A DNA stretch of 64,000 nt from the NCBI GenBank assembly GCA_028710885.1, contig JAQTTG010000005.1:68443-132442 (forward strand), in the 5' to 3' direction. Numbering within the stretch: position 1 is the first letter of the stretch; each line of letters starts with the position of its first letter. Shown here piece by piece: positions 36,256-45,792 of the stretch. The notes under the pieces were generated by a model. That model worked only from the letters and a program-made list of their open reading frames with translations, did no database searches and was not told where the DNA came from. This stretch comes from Sulfuricurvum sp. (GTDB taxonomy: Bacteria > Campylobacterota > Campylobacteria > Campylobacterales > Sulfurimonadaceae). Made by a program: the position numbers and the translations under genes.

Positions 36256-37356
36256 TTATACGTTGAATCTGAAGTGCATGATATCACCATCTTGCACAAT
36301 ATATTCTTTACCTTCCAAACGCATTTTCCCTGCTTCTTTTGATTTAGCCTCACCGCCGCACTCAACGAAGTCTTTGTACCCGATAACTTCAGCGCGAATA
36401 AACCCTTTTTCAAAGTCGTTATGGATAACAGCCGCTGCTTTCGGCGCGGTCGTATTTTTGCGGATCGTCCATGCGCGAACCTCTTTGACTCCGGCGGTAA
36501 AATAGCTCATAAGTCCAAGTTTATCGAACCCTTTACGAATGATTTGTTCTAGCCCTGATTCTTCAACACCCATATCACGTAAAAACTCATTTCGCTCATC
36601 TTCATCGAGTCCGACGAGCTCTTCTTCGATTTTAGCGCAGAGTTTGACTACTTCGCATCCATTTTTTGCCGCATGGGCTACGAGGGCTTTAACGTGATCA
36701 TTGTCCTCCGTGAGACCGTCTTCATCAACGTTGGCACCATACATGATCTCTTTTGCACTCAAAAGACGCACTTCAGAGTTTAGTTTTTCAAACATCTCTG
36801 TGTCGGCTTTTGGGAAATTACGAGCGAGATTTCCCTCCGCTAAAAACTCTGCCAACTCTTCGGCAAACTCTGCCATAACGGCAGAGTCTTTATCGTTTTT
36901 CGCCTGTTTTTTGAGACGCTCTATTCGGTTGGTGAGTACTTCGATATCGGCAAAAATCAACTCGTTTTCGATAATCTCGACATCATCGAGAGGATTGATA
37001 CGACCCTCTGTATGGACGATATTTTCATCTTCAAAACAACGGACGATTTGCAAAATAACTTCGGTTTCACGGATGTTGGAGAGGAATTTGTTCCCCAACC
37101 CTTCACCTTTGCTCGCACCCTTAACCAGACCTGCGATGTCTACGAAATCGAGAGTCGAGTGCTGGACACGCTCAGGGTTGACGATTTTTGACAATGCATC
37201 CAGACGGATATCGGGAACGGGAACGGTTGCTTTGTTCGGTTCGATCGTACAGAATGGATAGTTTGCCGCTTCGGCGTTTTGTGCTTTGGTGAGTGCGTTA
37301 AAAGTGGTTGATTTTCCGACGTTTGGTAGTCCTACGAGTCCGATTGATAAGCCCAT
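36256..37356 (-). CDS. ychF: Redox-responsive ATPase YchF (Obg family)
   Basis: The start at ATG 37356 (MGLSIGLVGLPNVGKST) gives 366 residues, the normal length; the frame extends 15 codons upstream without a good ribosome site. It has G1 GLPNVGKST, G2 with ANYPFCTIEPN, G3 DIAGLVKGASKGEGLGNKFL and a C-terminal TGS-like domain (EVRAWTIRKNTTAPKAAAVIH). YchF binds the ribosome and hydrolyses ATP rather than GTP; it is linked to stress responses. Third-position G and C are higher than average, as for pepA next to it. Confidence 0.95.
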   Translation of the reverse strand: MGLSIGLVGLPNVGKSTTFNALTKAQNAEAANYPFCTIEPNKATVPVPDIRLDALSKIVNPERVQHSTLDFVDIAGLVKGASKGEGLGNKFLSNIRETEVILQIVRCFEDENIVHTEGRINPLDDVEIIENELIFADIEVLTNRIERLKKQAKNDKDSAVMAEFAEELAEFLAEGNLARNFPKADTEMFEKLNSEVRLLSAKEIMYGANVDEDGLTEDNDHVKALVAHAAKNGCEVVKLCAKIEEELVGLDEDERNEFLRDMGVEESGLEQIIRKGFDKLGLMSYFTAGVKEVRAWTIRKNTTAPKAAAVIHNDFEKGFIRAEVIGYKDFVECGGEAKSKEAGKMRLEGKEYIVQDGDIMHFRFNV

Positions 37357-37471
37357 TGAGTGTTTCCTTGGTGTATTACAGTGCGTAAAGTATTGGCGCA
37401 ATTATACCGCAGGGTTGTTGAGTGGGGACTGAGGGGGATACCATTCTCGATAAGGTTCGAGAATAGTGGTG

Positions 37472-38908
37472 TTATCGGCAATGCTCCATCAACCAATTCA
37501 GTGTCATACGAACACCTGCACCCGTACCGCCGTAAGTGTGGACATCCCATGCACTTTCAGTATACGCAGAGCCTGCGATGTCGAAATGTACCCATTTGTC
37601 TTTCACATCTTCATCGATGAAGTTATCGAGAAACAAAGCGGCCGTGATCGCCCCGCCATAGGGCTTGGATGAGACGTTGCAGACATCGGCGAGATCGCTT
37701 TTGATCAGTTTTTTGAGATGGCGGTTAAACGGCAACATACCGCAGTATTCGCCCGCAGAAGCACCTGCTTGGATAAACGAGTGTTTGAGATCTTCGTTAT
37801 GCCCCATAACGCCTGTGGTGTATGGCCCAAGAGCCACCATACACGCACCGGTTAGGGTTGCGTAATCGAAGAGATAGTCTGCTTTAACATTTTCCTGAGC
37901 GTAGCCGAGGACGTCTGCGAGGACAAGTCGCCCTTCGGCATCAGTGTTGCGCACCTCGATCGTTTTGCCGTTTTTGGCACGGAGGACGTCATCGGGTTTG
38001 TAGGCGTTGCCGCTGATCATATTTTCAACGGCTCCGACAAACGCGTGTACTTCGATATCAAGTTCCAGTTCGCTGATCGCTTTAATCATCCCCATGACGG
38101 CACAGCCGCCGGCTTTGTCCATTTTCATCGTTACCATCGATGTTGCCGCTTTGAGACTGAGTCCGCCGCTATCGTACGTGAGCCCTTTTCCGACAAGGGT
38201 GATGACCTTTTTCGGATTTTCAGGTTTGTAGGCGAGGTGAATCAGGCGGGGAGGGTGGGCCGAGCCTCGTCCGACGGAGAGCATCGCAAACATTTTTTCG
38301 TATTCAAGTCCGTTGACATCCAAAATAGTACATTCAAGGTTGTTACTGGTTGCGAGAGCATCCGCAGTAACGGCCATCTGCTGAGGTGTCATATCATCGG
38401 GAGTTTGATTGACCAGATTACGGACGTAATTAGTCGCTTTTGCGATGATGAGGGTTTGGTTTAAAACGGTTTCCAATGCATCAAAATCGTTCGATGAACC
38501 GTCATTGTTTTCATGTGAGAAGATAACTTCGGTCAATTTTGAAGGTTTAGGTTCTGATTTATAGCTTTCAAATTTATAGCTTCCTAAAACGACCCCTTCG
38601 ATTAATACGCGGAAACGCTCAAGAGTGTATTGAGAACATTTGAGAGAGGTGTAAGCGTAGCTCATTGCCGCTTTGATCGCTGTTGCCATTGCCGATCGAT
38701 ACAACTCATCGCTTTTTTCTTTGTCAATGCCGCATACGAGAAGACGGTGTTCATGCAATGCACAAAGTTGCTCTTGTTCAGCTTTGAATCCGGCTTGGGA
38801 TAATAGCTCTTTATAAGGATGAAATTCTAATTGTTCAGAAGTTACAAATTCCAGTGTCAGATCAGCACTGATCAGATCAAGAGGTTGGTTATACAGTTTG
38901 ACGTTCAC
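37472..38908 (-). CDS. pepA: Leucyl aminopeptidase (M17)
   Basis: I choose the GTG at 38908 behind GGAGAA, giving 478 residues (MNVKLYNQPLDL); it overlaps dedA by 20 bases. The M17 signature NTDAEGRLVLADVL is present, and the metal ligands lie in VGKGLTYDSGGLSLK and MKMDKAGGCAVMG. The enzyme releases N-terminal amino acids from peptides as a hexamer with two metal ions per subunit. A gap of 115 bases with no clear terminator separates it from ychF. Confidence 0.95.
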   Translation of the reverse strand: MNVKLYNQPLDLISADLTLEFVTSEQLEFHPYKELLSQAGFKAEQEQLCALHEHRLLVCGIDKEKSDELYRSAMATAIKAAMSYAYTSLKCSQYTLERFRVLIEGVVLGSYKFESYKSEPKPSKLTEVIFSHENNDGSSNDFDALETVLNQTLIIAKATNYVRNLVNQTPDDMTPQQMAVTADALATSNNLECTILDVNGLEYEKMFAMLSVGRGSAHPPRLIHLAYKPENPKKVITLVGKGLTYDSGGLSLKAATSMVTMKMDKAGGCAVMGMIKAISELELDIEVHAFVGAVENMISGNAYKPDDVLRAKNGKTIEVRNTDAEGRLVLADVLGYAQENVKADYLFDYATLTGACMVALGPYTTGVMGHNEDLKHSFIQAGASAGEYCGMLPFNRHLKKLIKSDLADVCNVSSKPYGGAITAALFLDNFIDEDVKDKWVHFDIAGSAYTESAWDVHTYGGTGAGVRMTLNWLMEHCR

Positions 38909-39482
38909 GGCGTTTCTCCAATAATTTTTTTTCAAGACGGTTCATGTTGTATATGATTCCCCATGCTATAGAAGCAATTAAGGGGATAGCGATATAAAAG
39001 TGGCATTTTACCCATTTTAAAATCTCTAAAATCTCTGCACCATAATAATAAGCGGGGATGATGGTCATACTCGCCCAAAAAATGGCACTCACAAAATTGA
39101 TAAGGGCAAATTGGCGACTCGAATATTGGGTCAAACCGATTGCCATAGGGATAACAGTACGCATACCGTACATATAGCGTTGGACAAAAATAACCGGCCA
39201 GCCATATTTTTTTAGAAGTAAATGTGCGATGGCAAATTTACGCCGTTGCGAGCGTAGCTTGTTATGAATATAACGTTTATTAAACCGTCCGATATAAAAA
39301 TAGATTTGATCCCCAATAAATCCACCGAATCCACCGACGAGAATAGATACAGGGAGGGACATATCTCCCATATGAGAAAAAATACCGGCCATAATCAGCC
39401 CCATTTCTCCTTCTAAAATACTCCAAAAAAAGAGGACGATGTAGCCATATTCTTTAAGCCATCCGATTAGCAGTTGTTCCAC
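38889..39482 (-). CDS. DedA family membrane protein
   Basis: The 197-residue protein has about five hydrophobic segments and the DedA/SNARE-associated pattern: FWSILEGEMGLIMAG near the start, VGGFGGFIGDQIYFYIGR, a basic loop, FVQRYMYGMRTVIPMAIG and a C-terminal FWASMTIIPAYYYG segment. Proteins of this family keep the membrane potential and translocate lipid carriers such as undecaprenyl phosphate. The gene lies eight bases after trpB and overlaps pepA. Confidence 0.88.
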   Translation of the reverse strand: MEQLLIGWLKEYGYIVLFFWSILEGEMGLIMAGIFSHMGDMSLPVSILVGGFGGFIGDQIYFYIGRFNKRYIHNKLRSQRRKFAIAHLLLKKYGWPVIFVQRYMYGMRTVIPMAIGLTQYSSRQFALINFVSAIFWASMTIIPAYYYGAEILEILKWVKCHFYIAIPLIASIAWGIIYNMNRLEKKLLEKRRERQTV

Positions 39483-39490
39483 AAATCCCC

Positions 39491-40690
39491 TTAGTTATCG
39501 AAATTCAAAATTTGTTTTGCCTGCATCATGTCTTTGTCTCCTCGACCAGAGAGGTTGACAATGATGAGTTTGTCTTTGATGTCGGCCATTTTCTTCAAAT
39601 AGGCAACGGCATGGGCACTTTCAAATGCAGGGATAATTCCCTCAGCGCGGCTGAGCCACACAAATGCATCGAGTGCTTCTGTATCGGTGATATTGTCATA
39701 GCCGACGTTATCATTATCTTTATGAAAGGAATGTTCCGGTCCGATACCCGGATAATCTAATCCCGCAGAGATAGAGTGGGCTTCGAGGATTTGACCATCA
39801 TCGTCTTGGAGAAGGTAACTCATTTGACCGTGGAGAACGCCCGGACGCCCTTTGAGGAGAGAACAACCGTGTTTGTCGGTGTCGACACCAAGCCCTCCAG
39901 CTTCGATTCCAATGCAACGCACCTCTTTGTCTTCCAAAAAGTGCTGAAAAGTTCCGATAGCATTGCTTCCTCCGCCGATACAGGCGATAACGTAATCGGG
40001 AAGGCGATTCTCTTTTTCCAAAATCTGTGCACGGGCTTCGCAGCCGATGATCGCCTGAAAATCACGTACCATCATCGGATACGGATGAGGTCCCGCAACG
40101 GTTCCGATAATATAGAACGTATCGCGCGCATGAGTGACCCAGTGGCGGATTGCATCATTCATCGCGTCTTTTAGTGTTTTAGAACCGCTCTCAACTGCAT
40201 GTACTTTGGCTCCGAGGAGTTTCATCCGAAAGACATTGAGTTCCTGACGGGCTACGTCTTTTGCTCCCATGAAAATCTCACATTCGAGTCCGAGTAAAGC
40301 GGCAATAGTCGCAGTAGCGACACCGTGCTGTCCTGCACCTGTTTCGGCAATAACCTTCTTTTTACCCAAACGTTTTGCCATAAGCCCTTGTGCGATGACG
40401 TTATTTACTTTGTGTGCACCTGTATGGTTCAAATCTTCTCGTTTGAGATAGATTTTAGCCCCTAGCTCTTCGGAAAGATTTGCAGCATAATAGAGTGGAC
40501 TTGGACGGCCGACATAATCACGCAGATAACCGTCTACTTCGCTCCAAAATTTTTCATCAAAACGGATCTCTTTGTAGGCTTCCTCTAGTTCCAATAAAGC
40601 AGGCATAAGTGTTTCAGGGACATAACGTCCTCCAAAAATACCAAAATGTCCATCTACTGGATCAAATTTTGAGGGGGATGGGATGTACAT
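39491..40690 (-). CDS. trpB: Tryptophan synthase beta chain
   Basis: The 399-residue PLP enzyme shows [17 protein letters not shown] with the Schiff-base Lys, [34 protein letters not shown] and the C-terminal NLSGRGDKD. It condenses indole with serine. It belongs to the TrpB1 kind with normal length. It is inserted between apt and dedA in the lepB/folD gene run, overlaps apt by one base, and has no trpA partner in the window, so alpha and beta genes are apparently split in this genome. Confidence 0.96.
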   Translation of the reverse strand: MYIPSPSKFDPVDGHFGIFGGRYVPETLMPALLELEEAYKEIRFDEKFWSEVDGYLRDYVGRPSPLYYAANLSEELGAKIYLKREDLNHTGAHKVNNVIAQGLMAKRLGKKKVIAETGAGQHGVATATIAALLGLECEIFMGAKDVARQELNVFRMKLLGAKVHAVESGSKTLKDAMNDAIRHWVTHARDTFYIIGTVAGPHPYPMMVRDFQAIIGCEARAQILEKENRLPDYVIACIGGGSNAIGTFQHFLEDKEVRCIGIEAGGLGVDTDKHGCSLLKGRPGVLHGQMSYLLQDDDGQILEAHSISAGLDYPGIGPEHSFHKDNDNVGYDNITDTEALDAFVWLSRAEGIIPAFESAHAVAYLKKMADIKDKLIIVNLSGRGDKDMMQAKQILNFDN

Positions 40691-41241
40691 TAATCGACTC
40701 CAATTACAGTATAAACTTCAACAATATCTCGCAGTTTGGATTGACCGCTTAAAAAATCCAATCCCATAATAAAACAGGCCTCGACACACTCTGCTCCTAC
40801 TTTGGTAATAAGGTTTGCAGCAGCATAAGCGGTTCCTCCCGTAGCAATCAAATCATCGATCAAAAGAACACGAGGCGTATCAACTCCAGAAAAAGCATCA
40901 ATATGAATTTCAACTTCATCAACACCGTATTCGAGAGAATATTTTTCAGAGACAGTGGTATATGGGAGTTTCCCTTTTTTACGAATAGGGACAAAACCTA
41001 CCCCTAACATTTGGGCAAGCGCCGCACCAAAAATAAATCCGCGAGCATCGATTCCGGCAATGTGAGTTAGATTATAAGAGTGGTAGCGTTCATGTAAATG
41101 GCGCATTAAAAGAGAAAATGCGTCTTTATCAGAGAGGAGGGTTGTTATGTCTTTAAAAACAATTCCAGGTTTTGGAAAATCGGGAATATCACGGATCGCA
41201 TTGATTAAAACGGCTTTATCGCTAATAGTTAGACTCATCAT
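40690..41241 (-). CDS. apt: Adenine phosphoribosyltransferase
   Basis: The 183-residue enzyme has the PRPP-binding motif [17 protein letters not shown], the [18 protein letters not shown] start typical of Apt, and [15 protein letters not shown]. It salvages adenine to AMP. Two ATG codons stand together at the start behind AAAAGGAATT. It lies eight bases after the coiled-coil gene and touches trpB. Confidence 0.95.
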   Translation of the reverse strand: MMSLTISDKAVLINAIRDIPDFPKPGIVFKDITTLLSDKDAFSLLMRHLHERYHSYNLTHIAGIDARGFIFGAALAQMLGVGFVPIRKKGKLPYTTVSEKYSLEYGVDEVEIHIDAFSGVDTPRVLLIDDLIATGGTAYAAANLITKVGAECVEACFIMGLDFLSGQSKLRDIVEVYTVIGVD

Positions 41242-41249
41242 AATTCCTT

Positions 41250-41582
41250 TTAAATAAGTGCATCGATACGAGATTCGAGCTCTTTAATTTTGTTTTGCAG
41301 ACGGTCCGTTTCAGAGCGGTGTTTTGTATTACGTTGTTTGAGTGATTTGAGTTCATTACGAAGATTATTAAGTTCTTCACTCAAAATATCAACATTACCA
41401 AGTGCCCGCTGAAGCTGAATTTGATATTTTCGGATCAGTACTTCTGCCTCTTTGAGAGTGAGTTTCATCATCTCGCTGGTGCGTTGTTCTTTGACCGTTA
41501 TACTGCGGAAATAGAACATTTTTACCAAAAAGAACATCGCACCCAGTGTAACGACGGTGAGCATTGACCACTCTAAAAACAT
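41250..41582 (-). CDS. Small membrane-anchored coiled-coil protein of unknown function
   Basis: The 110-residue protein has an N-terminal transmembrane segment ([19 protein letters not shown] region, residues about 6-25) followed by one long charged heptad-rich coil to the end ([33 protein letters not shown]). I do not recognise a function. It sits between rpiB and apt with gaps of 3 and 8 bases, in the same place as a small hypothetical gene in the Helicobacter gene order I recall. Structural or partner-tethering roles are possible. Confidence 0.75.
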   Translation of the reverse strand: MFLEWSMLTVVTLGAMFFLVKMFYFRSITVKEQRTSEMMKLTLKEAEVLIRKYQIQLQRALGNVDILSEELNNLRNELKSLKQRNTKHRSETDRLQNKIKELESRIDALI

Positions 41583-41585
41583 TCT

Positions 41586-42023
41586 TTATCCTTTGATTGC
41601 CTCTATTTTATCAACTCGGCCGCAATGACGGCCTCCTTCAAATTCCCCTGCAATCCAAGCGTCGAGGATGGATTCTGCAACCCCTTGACCAACAATTCGC
41701 TCACCAAAACAAAGGACATTTGCGTCATTGTGAGCACGTGCAACGGTAGCAGTATAAGCATCATGACATAATGCTGCTCGAATACCGTGAAAACGGTTTG
41801 CCGCAATAGACATACCAATCCCTGAACCGCAAATCAAAATTCCCTGTGAACTGCTATCGGCGAGGACATTTTCACATACTTTGACAGCATAATCGGGATA
41901 ATCAACTCTATCTTTTGAAAAAGGTCCTAAGTCGATCACTTCATGACCTTTTTCACGAAGTAATTTAACGGTAAAGTCTTTTAAATCAATACCGGCATGA
42001 TCAGTAGCAACATAAAATTTCAT
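41586..42023 (-). CDS. rpiB: Ribose-5-phosphate isomerase B
   Basis: The 145-residue enzyme has the RpiB/LacAB motifs YVATDHAGIDLKDF, DYPDYAVKVCENV and ILICGSGIGMSIAANRF with the catalytic Cys, then RAALCHDAYTATVARAHND. It interconverts ribose 5-phosphate and ribulose 5-phosphate in the pentose phosphate pathway. It lies eight bases downstream of the M50 protease gene and three bases upstream of the coiled-coil gene. Confidence 0.94.
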   Translation of the reverse strand: MKFYVATDHAGIDLKDFTVKLLREKGHEVIDLGPFSKDRVDYPDYAVKVCENVLADSSSQGILICGSGIGMSIAANRFHGIRAALCHDAYTATVARAHNDANVLCFGERIVGQGVAESILDAWIAGEFEGGRHCGRVDKIEAIKG

Positions 42024-42031
42024 AGGTTTCC

Positions 42032-42709
42032 TTAGTTTAGCAACAAATGTAAGAGGGAATTAATTGGCCACATTACCAATGGCGTTTTCAACGGAGTAAC
42101 CAATATGATGATGATAACAATCATTCCATAAGGTTCGGCTTTGATGAAAAACTCGGCAACTGAATTTATTTTGTATTTTAGTGTCAGATACATGATGAAA
42201 TGAGCTCCATCAAATCCTGGAATCGGAAGAAGATTGAAGACGGCTAATATGACATTTATTAGCATAAGTTTCATGACAAATAAATACCAAAATAAGTAGG
42301 CAATACCATCTGCTTCTGTAGGTGTTGTAAGAGATACTAAGAGAATGGAAGAGAGTGTTGCCAGTAAAAGATTGTAAACAATTCCCGCCAGTGAGACTTG
42401 CATCGCAGCGTTGTATCCGCCATTACGGATAACAGTACTGATATTAACCGGAACAGGTTTTGCCCATCCAAATAAAAAACCATTTGATGCTCCAAGGAGC
42501 AATGGAACAAAATAGGTCATTAATGGAACAAGAATTGATCCGAATGGATCAATGTGGATAAGTGGGTTTATGCTTAAACGGCCTTGGTTTTTGGCCGTAT
42601 GGTCACCGTATTTATAGGCAACCCAGCCATGCATAATTTCATGCCCGATTATGGCAATTAAGAGGGCGATAATTGCAGCAGGAACTTCTAAAAGATTAAT
42701 AGAGTTCAT
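42032..42709 (-). CDS. Site-2 protease-like M50 membrane metalloprotease
   Basis: The 225-residue protein is hydrophobic with about six membrane segments. The zinc motif HEIMH (H23, E24, H27) lies in the first segment, and the third ligand region NLLPIPGFDGAH is in a later one. This is the short M50B/YwhC-like form without a PDZ domain. Such enzymes cut peptides inside the membrane; the substrate is unknown. The first 14 bases overlap the end of lepB, which suggests coupled expression with signal peptidase. Confidence 0.88.
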   Translation of the reverse strand: MNSINLLEVPAAIIALLIAIIGHEIMHGWVAYKYGDHTAKNQGRLSINPLIHIDPFGSILVPLMTYFVPLLLGASNGFLFGWAKPVPVNISTVIRNGGYNAAMQVSLAGIVYNLLLATLSSILLVSLTTPTEADGIAYLFWYLFVMKLMLINVILAVFNLLPIPGFDGAHFIMYLTLKYKINSVAEFFIKAEPYGMIVIIIILVTPLKTPLVMWPINSLLHLLLN

Positions 42710-43532
42710 ACGTTTTTGCGTCTTCGCGTATTCTTTCGGCTACTGCACGGCTTAATGGATCTTTTTGTTCCAAATCACTTGGAGTTTTTCCAATACGATC
42801 CCAACGCACTTCATAATTGTCATCCAAACTAAAATAGACAAACCACGGTGTTCCTTCTATCAGACCATAAGGGACGGCTCCCCAAAAGCGGCTGTCATTT
42901 GAGTGGTCACGATTGTCACCCATCATAAAATATTGACCTTGCGGAACAACAATCGGAGGAAAATTGAAAATGTATTCGCCATCTTTTATCATTGCAATAT
43001 CAGGATCATCATGGTTAATATGTTCATCATGATGGATTCCCGGATGTTCTTTAGTATACGGGTCTTTTACCCATACTTTTCCATCAAGAGTAATTAGCTC
43101 ATAACCAGGAAAAGCTTTTGCAGCGTAAGCATCGCCCTCCCGCGGATGAAGATAGAGTATTTTATTTTCTACAAACAATTCATCTCCGGCTAGTGCAACA
43201 CATCGTTTGACATAGTGAAGCTGTTGATTGTTAGGATATCGGAAGATAACGATGTCTCCTCGTTTAGGTTCTGCACCATTTAGAATATGCCCGTCTGTCC
43301 CTGGAATAAGAGGTATTTCAAGAAAAGGGATATGGGGAGTCGAAATTCCATATGCAAATTTTTTGGCGAATAAATGATCACCTACAAGAAGTGAATCTTT
43401 CATTGATCCACTAGGTATTCGGAAAGCTTGAGCGACAAAGAAAATGACGAATAAGACGATAATAATCGTTCCTGTCCATGTATTGGAAAAACGGTAAGCG
43501 CTATGGGCGGCGTTGAATATTTTTTTCTTCAA
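42696..43532 (-). CDS. lepB: Signal peptidase I
   Basis: The 278-residue enzyme has one clear transmembrane segment (about 20-37), the catalytic Ser S43 in RIPSGSMKDSL, the Lys K109 in HYVKRCVALAGDEL and the box FMMGDNRDHSNDSRFWG. It removes signal peptides from exported proteins at the periplasmic face of the inner membrane. It starts three bases after the folD stop and overlaps the M50 gene. Confidence 0.95.
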   Translation of the reverse strand: MKKKIFNAAHSAYRFSNTWTGTIIIVLFVIFFVAQAFRIPSGSMKDSLLVGDHLFAKKFAYGISTPHIPFLEIPLIPGTDGHILNGAEPKRGDIVIFRYPNNQQLHYVKRCVALAGDELFVENKILYLHPREGDAYAAKAFPGYELITLDGKVWVKDPYTKEHPGIHHDEHINHDDPDIAMIKDGEYIFNFPPIVVPQGQYFMMGDNRDHSNDSRFWGAVPYGLIEGTPWFVYFSLDDNYEVRWDRIGKTPSDLEQKDPLSRAVAERIREDAKTYELY

Positions 43533-43535
43533 AGG

Positions 43536-44393
43536 TTATTTCTCTTCTTGTGCATGAATTTGTGCGGCTTTAAGGGTGTTACTGAGTAACATGGCGATGG
43601 TCATAGGACCTACACCGCCTGGTACAGGGGTAATATAAGCTGTTTTAGGTGCAACAGCATCGTAATCGACATCTCCGACGAGGCGACCATCGGATGCACG
43701 ATTTATACCGATATCGATAATGATGGCACCATCACGCACCATATCTTCTTTTATCAAGTTGATTACCCCTGCTCCAACGAGTACAATGTCAGCGGCAAGT
43801 GTGTGTTTTTTGAGATCATCTGTAAAGATATGACAGACTTCAACGGTTGCATTTGCATTTAGGAGTAGTGCGGCCATTGGTTTGCCAACGATGTTGGAAG
43901 CACCCACGACAACGCAGTTTTTTCCTTTTGGATCGATGTTATATTCTGCTAAAAGTTCCATGACACCTAAAGGGGTACACGGAACAAATCCATCTAATCC
44001 TGTGGCAAGACGTCCAACGTTATAGGGGTGGAATCCATCAACATCTTTTGATGGTGATACGATTTCAAGAATTTTGGTAGTATCAATATGTTTCGGGAGT
44101 GGAAGCTGAATTAAAATACCATCAATATTGGGATTTAAATTCATCATTTCAATGGTTTTGACGATGGCATCTTGGGAAATATCATCAGGCATTTCATGGG
44201 TGACAGAGTAAAATCCGGCACGGTCACATGCCTTTTTTTTCATCCCGACGTATGCTTGACTCGCTGGGTCATGTCCAACTAAAATTACAGCCAGACCAGG
44301 GACTCTACCGGTAAGGTTTTTTAGTTCTTTTGCTCCGGAGGAGACCTTTTCTTCGATTTTTTGTGCGAGTGCTTTACCATCGAGTATTTGCAT
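43536..44393 (-). CDS. folD: Bifunctional methylenetetrahydrofolate dehydrogenase/cyclohydrolase
   Basis: The 285-residue protein shows VGHDPASQAYVGMKKKAC with the catalytic Lys, GILIQLPLPKHID, the NADP-binding VVGASNIVGKPMAALL and the ending TPVPGGVGPMTIAMLL. It interconverts one-carbon forms of tetrahydrofolate in the cytoplasm. It is the first gene of the long minus-strand housekeeping run that ends at 35637. Confidence 0.96.
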   Translation of the reverse strand: MQILDGKALAQKIEEKVSSGAKELKNLTGRVPGLAVILVGHDPASQAYVGMKKKACDRAGFYSVTHEMPDDISQDAIVKTIEMMNLNPNIDGILIQLPLPKHIDTTKILEIVSPSKDVDGFHPYNVGRLATGLDGFVPCTPLGVMELLAEYNIDPKGKNCVVVGASNIVGKPMAALLLNANATVEVCHIFTDDLKKHTLAADIVLVGAGVINLIKEDMVRDGAIIIDIGINRASDGRLVGDVDYDAVAPKTAYITPVPGGVGPMTIAMLLSNTLKAAQIHAQEEK

Positions 44394-44436
44394 TTAATCA
44401 CCGTCAAATTGTTTTTGGGTATGATACCGATAAAAG

Positions 44437-44442
44437 TATAAT
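44437..44442 (+). promoter_or_regulatory. Candidate -10 box for the cytochrome c gene
   Basis: TATAAT preceded by AAAG lies 20 bases before the GTG start of the small cytochrome, in the 69-base gap to the divergent folD. Ribosome site AAAGGATATCAG follows it. Confidence 0.45.
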
Positions 44443-44462
44443 AAACGGTTAAAGGATATCAG

Positions 44463-44825
44463 GTGCGAGGGGTTTTTGTTCTATTCTTGGCATTGAGTCT
44501 ATCGTATGCAGATTCGTTTATTACGAAAGAAGAGTATGCCAGTGGTCTATATCACAATCCCAGAGGTATAGGGTGTCAACTGTGTCATGGTGAGAGTGGA
44601 GAGGGAAAACTTATCGCCCGCTACAAAGATAAAGGTGAAATGAAAATTTTTGCCGGAGCACCGATCAAAAAACTTTCGTTTAAAGATTTTGATGAAAAGG
44701 TGAATAGCCGCATTGTCGGGATGCCGCGTTATTATTTAACCGACAGTGAAATTCAAATTCTCTATTATTATCTTCATCGTGAGGAGTTTGCCCGTGCTGC
44801 TCAAAAACATCGAAAAACTCCATGA
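44463..44825 (+). CDS. Small periplasmic monohaem cytochrome c
   Basis: The 120-residue protein starts at GTG and has a signal peptide (VFVLFLALSLSYA, cleavage near residue 16) and one haem-binding motif CQLCH (C38, C41, H42). A methionine in IVGMPRYYLT is a possible sixth ligand. The context GIGCQLCHGESGEGK is typical of class I cytochromes. It probably carries electrons in the periplasm; the partner is unknown. The next gene overlaps its last 32 bases. Confidence 0.85.
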   Translation: MRGVFVLFLALSLSYADSFITKEEYASGLYHNPRGIGCQLCHGESGEGKLIARYKDKGEMKIFAGAPIKKLSFKDFDEKVNSRIVGMPRYYLTDSEIQILYYYLHREEFARAAQKHRKTP

Positions 44826-45726
44826 ACTTGTTGCTGCCAAAGACCTAGAAGCGCTTCGTGCTTTGGCCATTCCTAACCCAAGAGAACAAAATCATTCGAA
44901 CTCTTTTCGCTCTGCCATGATGATCTCTGCGCATAACGTTAAGCATCTTTATAAAATACCGATGCTTGAGGCTGAATGTTTGATGCTGAACCTCGAAGAC
45001 GGAGTGAGTGCAGAGCAAAAGCCTTTTGCTCTACATTTATGCGCAATCGCTCTGGCAAGTTTTCCAAAAATAGAGAAAAAAATGGTTGTTCGTATAAATC
45101 CATTGGATGAGGGAGGGATAGAAGAGATTATTTATCTTAATTCTTTTATGCCGGATGCTATCCGTATTCCGAAAATCCGATCTGTTGAAGAAGTACGTCA
45201 ACTCCTTACATTGGTAAATGATGGGATAGAAATCCATTTATCGATTGAAACCAAAGAAGCATGGTTAGCACTTAAAGAGTTTGCCTTAGAATCTCGTATT
45301 ACTACCTATTATCTTGGGATGCTTGATCTTTTCGCCGATTTGGGACTTTCTCAATCGCTTCTTTTAAGTGATAATCCTACCGTTCAAACTATACTGGCTC
45401 ATTTTTTATTGACATGTCGTGCATGTGGTATTAAACCGGTTTCATTTGTATATCAAGACTATAAAAATAGTGATGGATTACGTAATTGGCTGGAAATGGA
45501 AAAAATGATGGGATTTGATGCCAAAGGGTGTATTGCTCCTGATCAAGTGAAATTAATTCATGAAATTTTTGGACATTCAGAAGCAGAAATTTTAAGATGC
45601 CGCGAAATTGTAAAATTATTTGAAGATCATTCAGCACTAGGAATTAGCGGATTTGTTGATGATCGGTATGGTTTTATCGATGAGCCGATTTATAAGGGTG
45701 CGTTGGCAGTTTTAAATTCACGATAA
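44794..45726 (+). CDS. CitE-like HpcH/HpaI family CoA-ester lyase or aldolase
   Basis: I start it at GTG 44794 behind GAGGAG, giving 310 residues; the longer in-frame start at 44746 would place a spurious hydrophobic stretch in front. Family motifs are LMLNLEDGVSAEQK, VVRINPLDEGG, EIHLSIETKEAWLAL and, late, FDAKGCIAPDQVKLIHEIF, as in citrate lyase beta-like and malyl-CoA lyase-like enzymes that use Mg2+ and an acyl-CoA. No citrate lyase alpha or gamma gene is beside it, so it is probably a stand-alone lyase. The substrate cannot be deduced. Confidence 0.8.
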   Translation: MLLKNIEKLHELVAAKDLEALRALAIPNPREQNHSNSFRSAMMISAHNVKHLYKIPMLEAECLMLNLEDGVSAEQKPFALHLCAIALASFPKIEKKMVVRINPLDEGGIEEIIYLNSFMPDAIRIPKIRSVEEVRQLLTLVNDGIEIHLSIETKEAWLALKEFALESRITTYYLGMLDLFADLGLSQSLLLSDNPTVQTILAHFLLTCRACGIKPVSFVYQDYKNSDGLRNWLEMEKMMGFDAKGCIAPDQVKLIHEIFGHSEAEILRCREIVKLFEDHSALGISGFVDDRYGFIDEPIYKGALAVLNSR

Positions 45727-45770
45727 CCTTTCATTTTGTCATCTTCTCTCACACTTTTTCATAAATTTTG

Positions 45771-45776
45771 TATAAT
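45771..45776 (+). promoter_or_regulatory. Candidate -10 box in front of the accessory insert
   Basis: TATAAT preceded by TTTG lies in the gap after the CitE-like gene. It could start transcription across the orphan gene end and the zinc-ribbon gene at 45900. No -35 is clear. Confidence 0.4.
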
Positions 45777-45792
45777 TAACTCGATTTTTATT

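Noticed and set aside
36701-37261. Plus-strand open frame of 186 codons opposite ychF
   Set aside because: ychF is supported by all GTPase motifs in this stretch; the antisense frame is Ser-rich, low in complexity and has no ribosome site.
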